Assembly (NCBI RefSeq): GCF_000143685.1
Contig: NC_014328.1
Span: 4,030,001 to 4,094,000 of the forward strand
Reading direction: 5' to 3'
Length of the DNA stretch: 64,000 nt
DNA from: Clostridium ljungdahlii DSM 13528
GTDB taxonomy: Bacteria; Bacillota; Clostridia; Clostridiales; Clostridiaceae
Under the pieces are notes generated by a model that was not told the DNA's origin, made no database searches, and saw nothing but the letters and a program-made list of their open reading frames with translations. Below, in pieces: positions 57,080 through 64,000 of this stretch (positions within the stretch are counted from its first letter, which is position 1; each line of letters opens with the position of its first letter). The position numbers and the translations under genes were made by a program.

Positions 57080-57934
57080 TTATAGGTTATTTTGTAATTT
57101 ACATGCTTTTACAATATGCTGTGCAAGTATAGATGACGTAACTGAACCTACTCCTCCAGGAACTGGCGTTATCATTGAAGCTTTTGCTTCACAGTCTTCT
57201 GTATCTACATCTCCACATAACTTTCCACTTTCATCTACATTTATGCCTACATCTATAACTACGGCACCATCTTTTACATATTTTGAATCTATCATTTTAG
57301 CTTTTCCTATGCCTACTACCAGTATGTCTGCCTGGGAACAAACCTTTGGCATATCAGTAGTTTTTGAATGGCATACGGTAACTGTAGCATTTTCATTTAA
57401 AAGCAGCATGCACGCTGGTTTTCCAACTACCATAGATCTTCCTACTATAACTGCATTTTTTCCCTTCATAGGAACTTTATAATGCTTAAGGATTTCTATA
57501 ACCGCAGATGGTGTACAAGGTGCAAATCCTGTCATATCTTTTTCCATTAATTTAGCAACATTTACAGGACTAAAGCAATCTACATCTTTCTCAGGGGCGA
57601 TTATATATTTTATAACACTTTCATCTAACTGCTTAGGAAATGGTCTGAATACCATTATTGCATTTACAGTCTTGTCCGCATTTATTTTTTTCAATTCTTC
57701 AATAAACTTGTCCTGTGATATATCTGCTGGTAGCTCTTTAACGACTGCCTCTATTCCAATTTTTTCGCACTTTTTTAGAGCTCCTTTTTCATAAGCAAGG
57801 TCACTTCCGTTTGCTCCAACTCTTACTAATGTAAGCTTTGGAGTAATACCCTTTACCTTTAAATCATTAACTTCTTTAGTTAAAGCCTCACTTATAGCAT
57901 CTGCCACTGGTTTACCTTTAATTATTTGACCCAT
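57080..57934 (-). CDS. folD: Methylene-THF dehydrogenase (FolD family, catalytic Lys replaced)
   Basis: Interconverts methylene- and methenyl-THF with NAD(P). 284 residues, with GRSMVVGKPACMLLL near 164 and TPVPGGVGSVTSSIL near 258. In the aligned active-site stretch (RVGANGSDLAYEKGALKK) Tyr48 is kept, but the lysine four residues on, needed for cyclohydrolase action in bifunctional enzymes (Lys56 in human), is Ala52. This fits a dehydrogenase-only enzyme, with the cyclohydrolase step done by FchA encoded next door. Gap to fchA is 102 bp with a hairpin. Confidence 0.95.
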   Translation of the reverse strand: MGQIIKGKPVADAISEALTKEVNDLKVKGITPKLTLVRVGANGSDLAYEKGALKKCEKIGIEAVVKELPADISQDKFIEELKKINADKTVNAIMVFRPFPKQLDESVIKYIIAPEKDVDCFSPVNVAKLMEKDMTGFAPCTPSAVIEILKHYKVPMKGKNAVIVGRSMVVGKPACMLLLNENATVTVCHSKTTDMPKVCSQADILVVGIGKAKMIDSKYVKDGAVVIDVGINVDESGKLCGDVDTEDCEAKASMITPVPGGVGSVTSSILAQHIVKACKLQNNL

Positions 57935-57996
57935 ACTTATATCTCCTTCATATTAAAATTAGCTATCTGTACCATACTAAACTAATTTACAAGTGC

Positions 57997-58026
57997 CTCC
58001 AGAAGAAATTAAAATTTCTTCTGGAG
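57997..58026 (-). terminator. Perfect hairpin between fchA and folD
   Basis: CTCCAGAAGAAATT pairs fully with AATTTCTTCTGGAG with a two-base loop region. No T-run follows. Likely an mRNA stability or processing element. Confidence 0.5.
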
Positions 58027-58036
58027 AATAATAATT

Positions 58037-58669
58037 TTATTTGGAAAGTGCACTAACTACTTTTTCATATACCTTATCTGCAATCTTAATGCCTTCTTCA
58101 ACTAAAGGTTCCGTCTCTGCTTTTACCTTTTTAACATATTCCTGATCTTTAATAGAATTTATGTTGATTATGACATTAAGCTGTGCTCCAATAATAGCAG
58201 CTCTTAGACACTGAACTCCTACACCAACATCACTTATTGCAAGTTTGGAGCAGTTATCTACAAGTGCCTCATGGAGTTTTATTGCTTCATAAGCTTGTTT
58301 AACAATACTTACTGGAACACTACATGCTTGTTTTAGACACTTTTCTAGAGTTTCTTCTTTTATTTTTTTCTGCTCTTCAGTGTCTTTTGGCATTCCATAA
58401 GCCTTTGAAAGAGGCAGAAAACATTCTGCATCTGCATCCATCATCTTTAAAAGCTCTGCTTGAAGCTCATCAGATCTTTTAAGTATGCCTTTTACCTTTT
58501 CATCATACTGTGCATACTTTTTCTTTCCTATTGTAAGGTTACATACCATGCCTCCAAGTGCCATTCCTATAGCACCTGTAATAGCTGATCCTCCGCCTCC
58601 ACCAGGAGTTGCAGCTTTAGATGCAAGAACTTCTATAAAATCTGTGCAACTTTTATCTGCTAATTTCAT
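58037..58669 (-). CDS. fchA: Methenyl-THF cyclohydrolase (FchA)
   Basis: A 210-residue helical protein of the formiminotransferase-cyclodeaminase family, doing the methenyl-THF cyclohydrolase step in clostridia. It has the folate-binding loop TPGGGGGSAITGAIGMALGGM near residue 22 and MVCNLTIGKKKYAQYD near 41, with DAECFLPLSKAYGMPK near 77. It overlaps functionally with the FolD position, whose own cyclohydrolase lysine is missing. It lies 21 bp after fhs. Confidence 0.95.
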   Translation of the reverse strand: MKLADKSCTDFIEVLASKAATPGGGGGSAITGAIGMALGGMVCNLTIGKKKYAQYDEKVKGILKRSDELQAELLKMMDADAECFLPLSKAYGMPKDTEEQKKIKEETLEKCLKQACSVPVSIVKQAYEAIKLHEALVDNCSKLAISDVGVGVQCLRAAIIGAQLNVIININSIKDQEYVKKVKAETEPLVEEGIKIADKVYEKVVSALSK

Positions 58670-58690
58670 ATTGTTTCCTCCTAAATGTTT

Positions 58691-60367
58691 TTAGAATAAT
58701 CCGCTTATTACTCCATTTTCATCTACATCTATTTTTTCAGCAGATGGAACTTTTCCAAGACCTGGCATCTTCATTATTGAACCAGTTACTGCAACTACAA
58801 AACCTGCTCCAGCAGAAATTGTAACCTGTCTTACTGTAATATTAAATCCTGTTGGTCTTCCAAGTTTAGTTTGGTCATCAGTTAAGGAGTATTGGGTCTT
58901 TGCTATACATACTGGTGTTTTACCAAATCCTAATTTTTCAAGCTCATCAATTTCTTTGTCTGCCTGATTTGTAAAAGTAACATCATCAGCACCATATATC
59001 TTTTGAGCTACTGCTCTTATTTTATCTCTGATTGGTAATTTTTCATCATAAGCAAACTGGAAGTCATTTTTCTCTTCTTTTATAAGTCTAAGCACTTCTT
59101 TGGCAACTTCTATTCCACCTTCGCCGCCTTTAGCCCAAACTTCTGATAATTTTACATTTACACCTAATTCTTTACATTTATCTTCTACTAATTTTAATTC
59201 TGCCTGTGTATCTGTAGGGAATGCATTTAATGCAACTACTGCTGGTAATTTATATACCTTAGTTATATTCTCTACATGCTTTAATAAATTTGGAAGTCCT
59301 TTTTCAAGAGCTCCTAAGTTTTCATTATTTAAATCAGCCTTTGGAACTCCGCCATTATATTTCAATGCTCTAACTGTAGCAACTATTATTACTGCATCTG
59401 GTTTTAATCCTGCCATTCTGCACTTGATATCTAAGAATTTTTCAGCACCTAGGTCAGCACCGAAACCTGCCTCCGTAACTACATAATCACCAAAGTGAAG
59501 AGCCATTCTAGTAGCCATTATTGAGTTACAACCATGAGCTATATTTGCAAATGGTCCGCCGTGTACAAATGCTGGTGTTCCTTCAAGAGTTTGTACTAGA
59601 TTTGGTTTTAATGCATCTTTAAGAAGTGCTGCCATAGCTCCTTCAGCTTTTAAATCATGAGCTGTTACAGGCTTGCCATCTCTAGTGTATCCTACAACTA
59701 TTTTAGCAATTCTGTTCTTTAAATCAATTATGTCACTTGATAAACAGAATATAGCCATTATTTCTGAAGCAACTGTTATATCAAATCCATCTTCTCTAGG
59801 TGTACCATTGGCTTTTCCACCTAATCCATCGACTACAAACCTGAGCTGTCTGTCGTTCATGTCTACACATCTTCTCCAAGCAATTCTTCTTGGGTCTATG
59901 TTAAGTTTATTGCCTTGATATATATGATTATCTATCATTGCTGCAAGTAAATTGTTAGCAGCAGTGAGTGCATGTATATCACCTGTAAAGTGTAGGTTTA
60001 TGTCTTCCATAGGTACTACTTGAGCATATCCACCTCCGGCAGCTCCACCTTTTATACCAAATACAGGCCCCATAGATGGTTCTCTAAGTGCAACAACAAC
60101 AGATTTTCCCATTCTATTTAATGCATCTGCTACACCTATTGCTGTAGTAGTTTTTCCTTCTCCAGCAGGTGTTGGGTTTATAGCTGTACATAATATAAGT
60201 TTTCCATTCTTACCAGGTGTAGTCTTTAACAAGTTGTAATTTACCTTTGCTTTGTATTTACCATACAATTCAATATCATCTTCGGAAATATTTAATTTCT
60301 TTGCAATTTCCTTAATGTCCTTCATTGTGCATTCTTGAGCTATTTCGATGTCTGATTTATAAGTCAT
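58691..60367 (-). CDS. fhs: Formate-tetrahydrofolate ligase
   Basis: ATP-dependent capture of formate as 10-formyl-THF, the entry of the methyl branch. 558 residues, normal length. P-loop [14 protein letters not shown] near 66, [24 protein letters not shown] segment near 108, and the C-terminal [19 protein letters not shown]. It starts directly after the cooC stop, with its ribosome site (AATGGGGG) inside cooC, so it is translationally coupled to that gene. It is followed by fchA. Confidence 0.98.
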   Translation of the reverse strand: MTYKSDIEIAQECTMKDIKEIAKKLNISEDDIELYGKYKAKVNYNLLKTTPGKNGKLILCTAINPTPAGEGKTTTAIGVADALNRMGKSVVVALREPSMGPVFGIKGGAAGGGYAQVVPMEDINLHFTGDIHALTAANNLLAAMIDNHIYQGNKLNIDPRRIAWRRCVDMNDRQLRFVVDGLGGKANGTPREDGFDITVASEIMAIFCLSSDIIDLKNRIAKIVVGYTRDGKPVTAHDLKAEGAMAALLKDALKPNLVQTLEGTPAFVHGGPFANIAHGCNSIMATRMALHFGDYVVTEAGFGADLGAEKFLDIKCRMAGLKPDAVIIVATVRALKYNGGVPKADLNNENLGALEKGLPNLLKHVENITKVYKLPAVVALNAFPTDTQAELKLVEDKCKELGVNVKLSEVWAKGGEGGIEVAKEVLRLIKEEKNDFQFAYDEKLPIRDKIRAVAQKIYGADDVTFTNQADKEIDELEKLGFGKTPVCIAKTQYSLTDDQTKLGRPTGFNITVRQVTISAGAGFVVAVTGSIMKMPGLGKVPSAEKIDVDENGVISGLF

Positions 60368-61150
60368 TTAAAAAACCCCCATTTCTAATTTTTGTTTTAT
60401 ATTTTTTACCTCCTTAACAGTTTCCTCATTGGAATCGTAAGGAGATTGATTGACTCTATCAGAACTTCCAACTGTGTCACTATAATGTATAAATCCAAGA
60501 CATTCTTTTTCATCTACATTTTCCAATACAAATTCTTCGTCCTTCTTATTTCTAATTTTATTTGCTACCACAAATATCTTTTCTATTCCTATATCCTTAG
60601 CTAATTTTTTCACATGCTTGAACGTCTGTATACTTCTTATTCCAGGTTCTACAACAACAATAAATACATCTACACCTTGTGCTGTTCCCCTTCCTAAATG
60701 TTCAATACCTGCTTCCATATCCATTATGACGATATCTTTGTTTTGGAGCATTAAATGTGACGTGAGTTTTTTAAGCAAAACATTTTCCGGGCAGAAACAA
60801 CCTGTTCCGCCTGTATCAACTGTTCCCATAGTTAAAAGTCTTACACCTTTGTATTCCTTGCAATATCTTTCTGGTATATCATCAACTTTAGGATTTATTT
60901 TAAACATTTTTCCAAAGGATCCTGGAGTAGAATTTGTTCTCTCTGCTACTAACTTTTTCATTTCTGAAATTGGAACAATCTCATCTGCTATCTCTTTTGG
61001 AAATCCTAATGCTAATGCCAAATTGGGATCAGGATCTGCATCCACAGCTAAAACATTATATCCTTCTTCTGCATATATTCTACTCATTATCGCTGAAAAT
61101 GTAGTTTTACCTACACCACCTTTACCTGTTATAGCCATTTTCATTTTCAT
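60368..61150 (-). CDS. cooC: CO dehydrogenase nickel-insertion ATPase CooC
   Basis: A 260-residue P-loop ATPase that inserts nickel into the CODH C-cluster. It has ITGKGGVGKTTFS near residue 7, the switch DADPDPNLALALG near 38, and the metal-binding CxC in GTGCFCPEN near 117, which in dimeric CooC binds nickel or zinc. It has MDMEAGIEHLGRG near 144. It lies between acsA and fhs. AGGGAGG precedes the first ATG; two further in-frame ATGs lie within five codons. Confidence 0.94.
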   Translation of the reverse strand: MKMKMAITGKGGVGKTTFSAIMSRIYAEEGYNVLAVDADPDPNLALALGFPKEIADEIVPISEMKKLVAERTNSTPGSFGKMFKINPKVDDIPERYCKEYKGVRLLTMGTVDTGGTGCFCPENVLLKKLTSHLMLQNKDIVIMDMEAGIEHLGRGTAQGVDVFIVVVEPGIRSIQTFKHVKKLAKDIGIEKIFVVANKIRNKKDEEFVLENVDEKECLGFIHYSDTVGSSDRVNQSPYDSNEETVKEVKNIKQKLEMGVF

Positions 61151-61309
61151 ATGTAGTCCCTCCCATTTTGAACAACCATTTTATATAATTTATTTAAAAC
61201 ACAAATTTAATATATACTTTTACCTGCAAATATATTCCCTTATAATTTATGTATTTGTAGATAAATTATAAGTTTTATTCTACATTATACCATCTATAAA
61301 TTAAAATTC

Positions 61310-61424
61310 TTCTCAAAATGATATGTATTCTTGGCTTCATATCATTTTGAGAACATATTTTTATATCATATTGAGCCATGCAAAGTTAAAATTAGCTTTT
61401 AAGCCATTTTAACTTTGGCATGGC
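61310..61424 (-). terminator. Two large inverted repeats between acsA and cooC
   Basis: First stem (61375-61424): GCCATGCCAAAGTTAAAAT with its complement GCATGGC side. Second stem (61310-61353): TTCTCAAAATGATATG with CATATCATTTTGAGAA. Both lie within 120 bp of the acsA stop on the minus strand. The second is followed by GAATTTTAATTT, a weak terminator-like tail. Confidence 0.6.
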
Positions 61425-61442
61425 AATTGCTTGTCTTTATTC

Positions 61443-63338
61443 TTATATACCTAACTTTTTACGTTTTTCATTCATTCTATTTACAATTTGTTCAACTGCT
61501 TTTTTAGGATCTGTTTCTATAAAGAATTTTGCTCCTACCCAATCTTCCATCTTATTAGTAAGAATGTCAACAACTTCTGGACCACCTGTTACTGGAGGTG
61601 CTACTCCAAGCCAAGTATCTATACCTGAAGTTACTACATAAGTACCTATTGCTACAGCTTTTTCTGACATCCATTCTGGTGCTACACCTGCAACTGGAAG
61701 GTCACTCATATCGGTTCCAAGAAGATTAGCTACTCTTCCAACTAAGTCTAATATACGGCTTATATCAACACAAGAACCCATATGAAGTACTGGTGGTATG
61801 TCTACAAGCTTACATACAGTAGCTAGTCCTGGTCCTGCATACTTTTCTGCTGCTTCTTTTTGCAATAAGCCATATTTTGCTGCTGCTTGAGCTGCACAAC
61901 CTGTAACAACAACAATTACATCATTCTTTATTAATCCCTTTATAGTTTCAATGTGTGCAGAATCTTGTACAACTTTAGGATTATTACATCCAACTACAGC
62001 TGCAGCACCTCTTAATACTCCTGATACTAAAACATCTGCCAAAGGTTTTACAGTTTGCATTGGTCCTATTTGTGTATTTACAACCTTGTCTAATTTATTT
62101 ATAATTTCTTCAACACTATATCCCAAAATTGCCTTTGATTTCAATTCAGGAATCATTACTTTACTCTGATCTCTATTTTTAAAGTTTAATATTGCTTCCT
62201 TTAAAATCTTTTTAGCTGAATCAAGTGGGTTTTCTTCATCAAATTCCATATAAATTGAATCTGTGATGTGTGCCTTTGGTGAAGTTGTTATAAACTTAGT
62301 ATGATATGACTTGGACAATTTTGCTAGTGCTGGCATAATACACTGTACATCAACTATAAGTCCATCTACTGCTCCTGTAACTACAGCCAATTCCTGCTGC
62401 ATAAAGTTTCCTGCTATTTTAATTCCATGTCTCATAGAAACTTCATTTCCAGTACAGCACATTCCACATAAGTTTATTCCATCAGCACCTACTGATTTAG
62501 CAAGTTCAATTAGTTCTGGATCTGATGCTGCTTCTACTATCATTTCTGAAAGAAGTTGTTCATGTCCGTGTAAAACTACATTTACAGAATTCTTTTCAAG
62601 TACTCCAAGATTTGCCTCTGTATCAACGGAATGAGGTGTTCCAAACATTATATCACTGAATTCTGTTCCCATGAATGAACCCATCCATCCATCAGTTAGT
62701 GAACATCTCATAGACATTTTAATCATAGCTTCTGCATCTGCATTACATCCTATGTGTGTTGAATGCATAACTCCAGCTATTTCTCTATCAACTGCTCTTG
62801 GAAATACACCTAATTTTCTCCACAATTCTTTTCTCTTCTCTGGTAAGGAAGGTGGTAAATTAACTTCTCCAATCTGCTTACCATAATTACTTAATCCTTC
62901 TTTAGCTACATCATGAGCTATATCATATATGTCTCTGCCTTCAGTTTCAACATTAAATCTTTTTGCAGATTTTTTTAATTTATCTTCATCTTTAACTTTT
63001 ATATCTCCATCTTTACTAGTGTGATACAAACTAAGTGCTATACTTCTACCATGATCTGAATGTGCTGCAGTACCTGCTGCAACCATTCTTGCAAAATTCC
63101 TAGATACAATTACATCTGCTGTCGCACCACATATACCTCTTTCTACACCTTTTCCTGGCACTGGACTTACTCTACATGGGCCCATACTACAATTTCTACA
63201 GCAAACTCCTGCTGATCCAAATCCACACTGTACCTTCATGTCTGCTTTTCTATCCCAAACTGTTTCGACCCCATCTTGTTTTGCCTTGTCCAATAATTGT
63301 AAAGTAGCCTGATCAATTGATTTTGCTTTTTCTTCCAT
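61443..63338 (-). CDS. acsA: Carbon monoxide dehydrogenase (CODH/ACS beta subunit)
   Basis: Interconverts CO2 and CO at the NiFe4S4 C-cluster and supplies CO to AcsB. 631 residues, intact. B- and D-cluster cysteines are in QCGFGSAGVCCRNCSMGPC (residues 37-55), and the C-cluster ligands include the LHGHEQLL histidine region, CGMCCTGNE near 291, and CNNPKVVQ near 451. Codon 401 is TCA (Ser; 62136-62138). It has an AAGGAGGG ribosome site and is probably transcribed from its own promoter, with partial read-through to cooC past the paired hairpins. Confidence 0.98.
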   Translation of the reverse strand: MEEKAKSIDQATLQLLDKAKQDGVETVWDRKADMKVQCGFGSAGVCCRNCSMGPCRVSPVPGKGVERGICGATADVIVSRNFARMVAAGTAAHSDHGRSIALSLYHTSKDGDIKVKDEDKLKKSAKRFNVETEGRDIYDIAHDVAKEGLSNYGKQIGEVNLPPSLPEKRKELWRKLGVFPRAVDREIAGVMHSTHIGCNADAEAMIKMSMRCSLTDGWMGSFMGTEFSDIMFGTPHSVDTEANLGVLEKNSVNVVLHGHEQLLSEMIVEAASDPELIELAKSVGADGINLCGMCCTGNEVSMRHGIKIAGNFMQQELAVVTGAVDGLIVDVQCIMPALAKLSKSYHTKFITTSPKAHITDSIYMEFDEENPLDSAKKILKEAILNFKNRDQSKVMIPELKSKAILGYSVEEIINKLDKVVNTQIGPMQTVKPLADVLVSGVLRGAAAVVGCNNPKVVQDSAHIETIKGLIKNDVIVVVTGCAAQAAAKYGLLQKEAAEKYAGPGLATVCKLVDIPPVLHMGSCVDISRILDLVGRVANLLGTDMSDLPVAGVAPEWMSEKAVAIGTYVVTSGIDTWLGVAPPVTGGPEVVDILTNKMEDWVGAKFFIETDPKKAVEQIVNRMNEKRKKLGI

Positions 63339-63506
63339 TTTAATAATTCCCTCCTTAAAGAAATAACTTCAATTTTTGTTGTAATTACTTCTTAAAATAA
63401 CTTAATTTTACCTAAAACCCTATTTTTTTATTTTAATTAATTGTAATAAATACAATTATAATTATAACCTTTTTACTACATAAAATAAATATATTTACTA
63501 TAAAAA

Positions 63507-63524
63507 ATGTTAAAAAATAAACAT
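63507..63524 (-). promoter_or_regulatory. Rex-box-like operator at the acsA promoter
   Basis: ATGTTAAAAAATAAACAT matches the clostridial Rex consensus TTGTTAANNNNTTAACAA at both half-sites, with one internal mismatch and changed outer bases. It lies just downstream of a predicted -10 box, where a bound repressor would block initiation. Confidence 0.5.
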
Positions 63525-63531
63525 CCATTTA

Positions 63532-63560
63532 AGTATAATCTTGGTTATTGATATTATTAA
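63532..63560 (-). promoter_or_regulatory. Candidate promoter of acsA
   Basis: The minus strand has TATACT as a -10 box, a 17 bp spacer and a weak -35 (TTATTA). A leader of roughly 185 nt would result. The rest of 63560-63870 is AT-rich with one cre-like site and no gene. Confidence 0.4.
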
Positions 63561-63667
63561 TAAATTATTTGTGAATTTAACGAGAAAATAAATATTATTG
63601 TTTGAAATATGCAATTGCGTGTGACATATTTTGGTTTTTTAAGCACTACATGGATGAAAATAAATTA

Positions 63668-63681
63668 AGAAACGTTTACAA
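63668..63681. promoter_or_regulatory. Possible CcpA (cre) site upstream of acsA
   Basis: The minus strand reads TTGTAAACGTTTCT, close to the cre consensus WTGNAARCGNWWWCA. It lies ~330 bp before acsA and might act on either flanking gene. Confidence 0.3.
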
Positions 63682-63872
63682 TATTACTACACAACTTCTT
63701 CAATTACATATTACCATAATAATGTACAACTTGAAAAGGACTTTTTTAAAAAAATCAAAAAATTTTTTTACGTAAATTACTACTGTTTAAGTACAGTATT
63801 TTAAAAATATCTATACTAGTTTGGTATATATTTAACAAACATATGGGAATTTAATCCAAATGCTAAATTAAA

Positions 63873-64000
63873 CTATTCTGGAACTATTATGACTATCTTT
63901 GGTGAATTTTTAACAACTTTACTAGTAACAGAACCGACCATTCTAGCTAAACCCTTTTTAGTGGACTTAGTCATTATTATAATGTCGAAATTATCCTGGG
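63873..64000 (-). CDS. Universal stress protein (UspA family), C-terminal end
   Basis: Only the last 42 codons lie in the window. They read DIIIMTKSTKKGLARMVGSV, then TSKVVKNSPKIVIIVPE and TAG. This is the end of a UspA nucleotide-binding fold: the G-S-V-T-S ATP-loop equivalent and the final beta strand. The upstream part is beyond position 64000. It is transcribed toward acsA in the same direction; ~530 bp separates the two. Confidence 0.8.
   Translation of the reverse strand, partial: QDNFDIIIMTKSTKKGLARMVGSVTSKVVKNSPKIVIIVPE

Noticed and set aside
47972..60604. Many plus-strand ORFs opposite the acs/fhs genes
   Set aside because: Low-complexity shadows of conserved minus-strand genes.
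62136..62138. An internal stop or selenocysteine codon in acsA
   Set aside because: The minus-strand codon is TCA; the TGA is seen only on the plus strand.
63600..63640. A CooA/CRP-like site (GTGTGACATAT) upstream of acsA
   Set aside because: Only one half-site is present and no CooA gene is in the window.
63781..63800. Inverted repeat TACTGTTTAAGTACAGTA as the usp terminator
   Set aside because: Short stem and no immediately following T-run on the minus strand; not called.

Overview
The window is low-GC Firmicutes DNA and carries the complete Wood-Ljungdahl (acetyl-CoA) gene cluster. The gene order and the protein sequences fit an acetogenic Clostridium of the C. ljungdahlii / C. autoethanogenum group. 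This assignment is my inference from recognised genes, not from a database search. One detail favours a C. ljungdahlii-type genome: codon 401 of the CO dehydrogenase gene is TCA (sense). As I recall, C. autoethanogenum has an in-frame TGA at that position.

Layout, left to right. 1-3300: guaB (partial) behind a guanine riboswitch and terminator, then groES-groEL under a perfect CIRCE operator. 3550-10510: a VTT/DedA-type membrane protein, a monomeric [FeFe]-hydrogenase-like protein, 8-oxoguanine glycosylase, the fused electron-bifurcating transhydrogenase NfnAB with a long unidentified leader, and the NADH-sensing repressor Rex. 10930-18330: an ABC-F ATPase, a two-gene ABC exporter, pyrC, a 3-hydroxyacyl-CoA dehydrogenase-like protein and an MTH1187-family protein. 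18380-25200: a LytS/LytTR two-component system divergent from two nearly identical CstA/BtsT-type transporters, probably for pyruvate. 25280-35050: M16C peptidase, patatin, proC, pyruvate carboxylase and tsaD. 35230-39110: a lantibiotic-immunity-like ABC transporter, a RusA-like nuclease with an added zinc-ribbon tail, and a DUF1836 regulator. 39480-42650: a GlpA/GlpB/DUF1667 oxidoreductase trio. 42840-63340: the acetogenesis cluster, all on the minus strand. 63870-64000: the end of a universal stress protein.

The acetogenesis cluster reads acsA, cooC, fhs, fchA, folD, metV, metF, lpdA, acsF, acsD, acsC, acsE, acsB, gcvH, acsV, cooT, a His-rich protein, a DUF3786 protein and a formate/nitrite channel. 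Together these take formate through tetrahydrofolate to methyl-THF, transfer the methyl group to the corrinoid iron-sulfur protein, and join it to CO and CoA. The tail of the operon looks like nickel handling (CooT, His-rich protein, two CooC-type ATPases) and formate transport. Every gap longer than about 100 bp inside the cluster holds a hairpin, so the operon appears divided into transcript segments. Rex upstream, a Rex-box-like sequence at the acsA promoter, and the nearby nfn and hydrogenase genes suggest a redox-controlled neighbourhood.

The non-coding DNA is unusually rich in repeats. Family A (five copies, 43-256 bp) has fixed ends and internal hairpins and looks like a non-autonomous mobile element or a structured RNA. 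Family B (four copies) is MITE-like with TAGAGTTTCTAA-type inverted ends. One B copy carries inside it a third inverted repeat (family C). Several copies supply the stop codon or terminator of the gene next to them.
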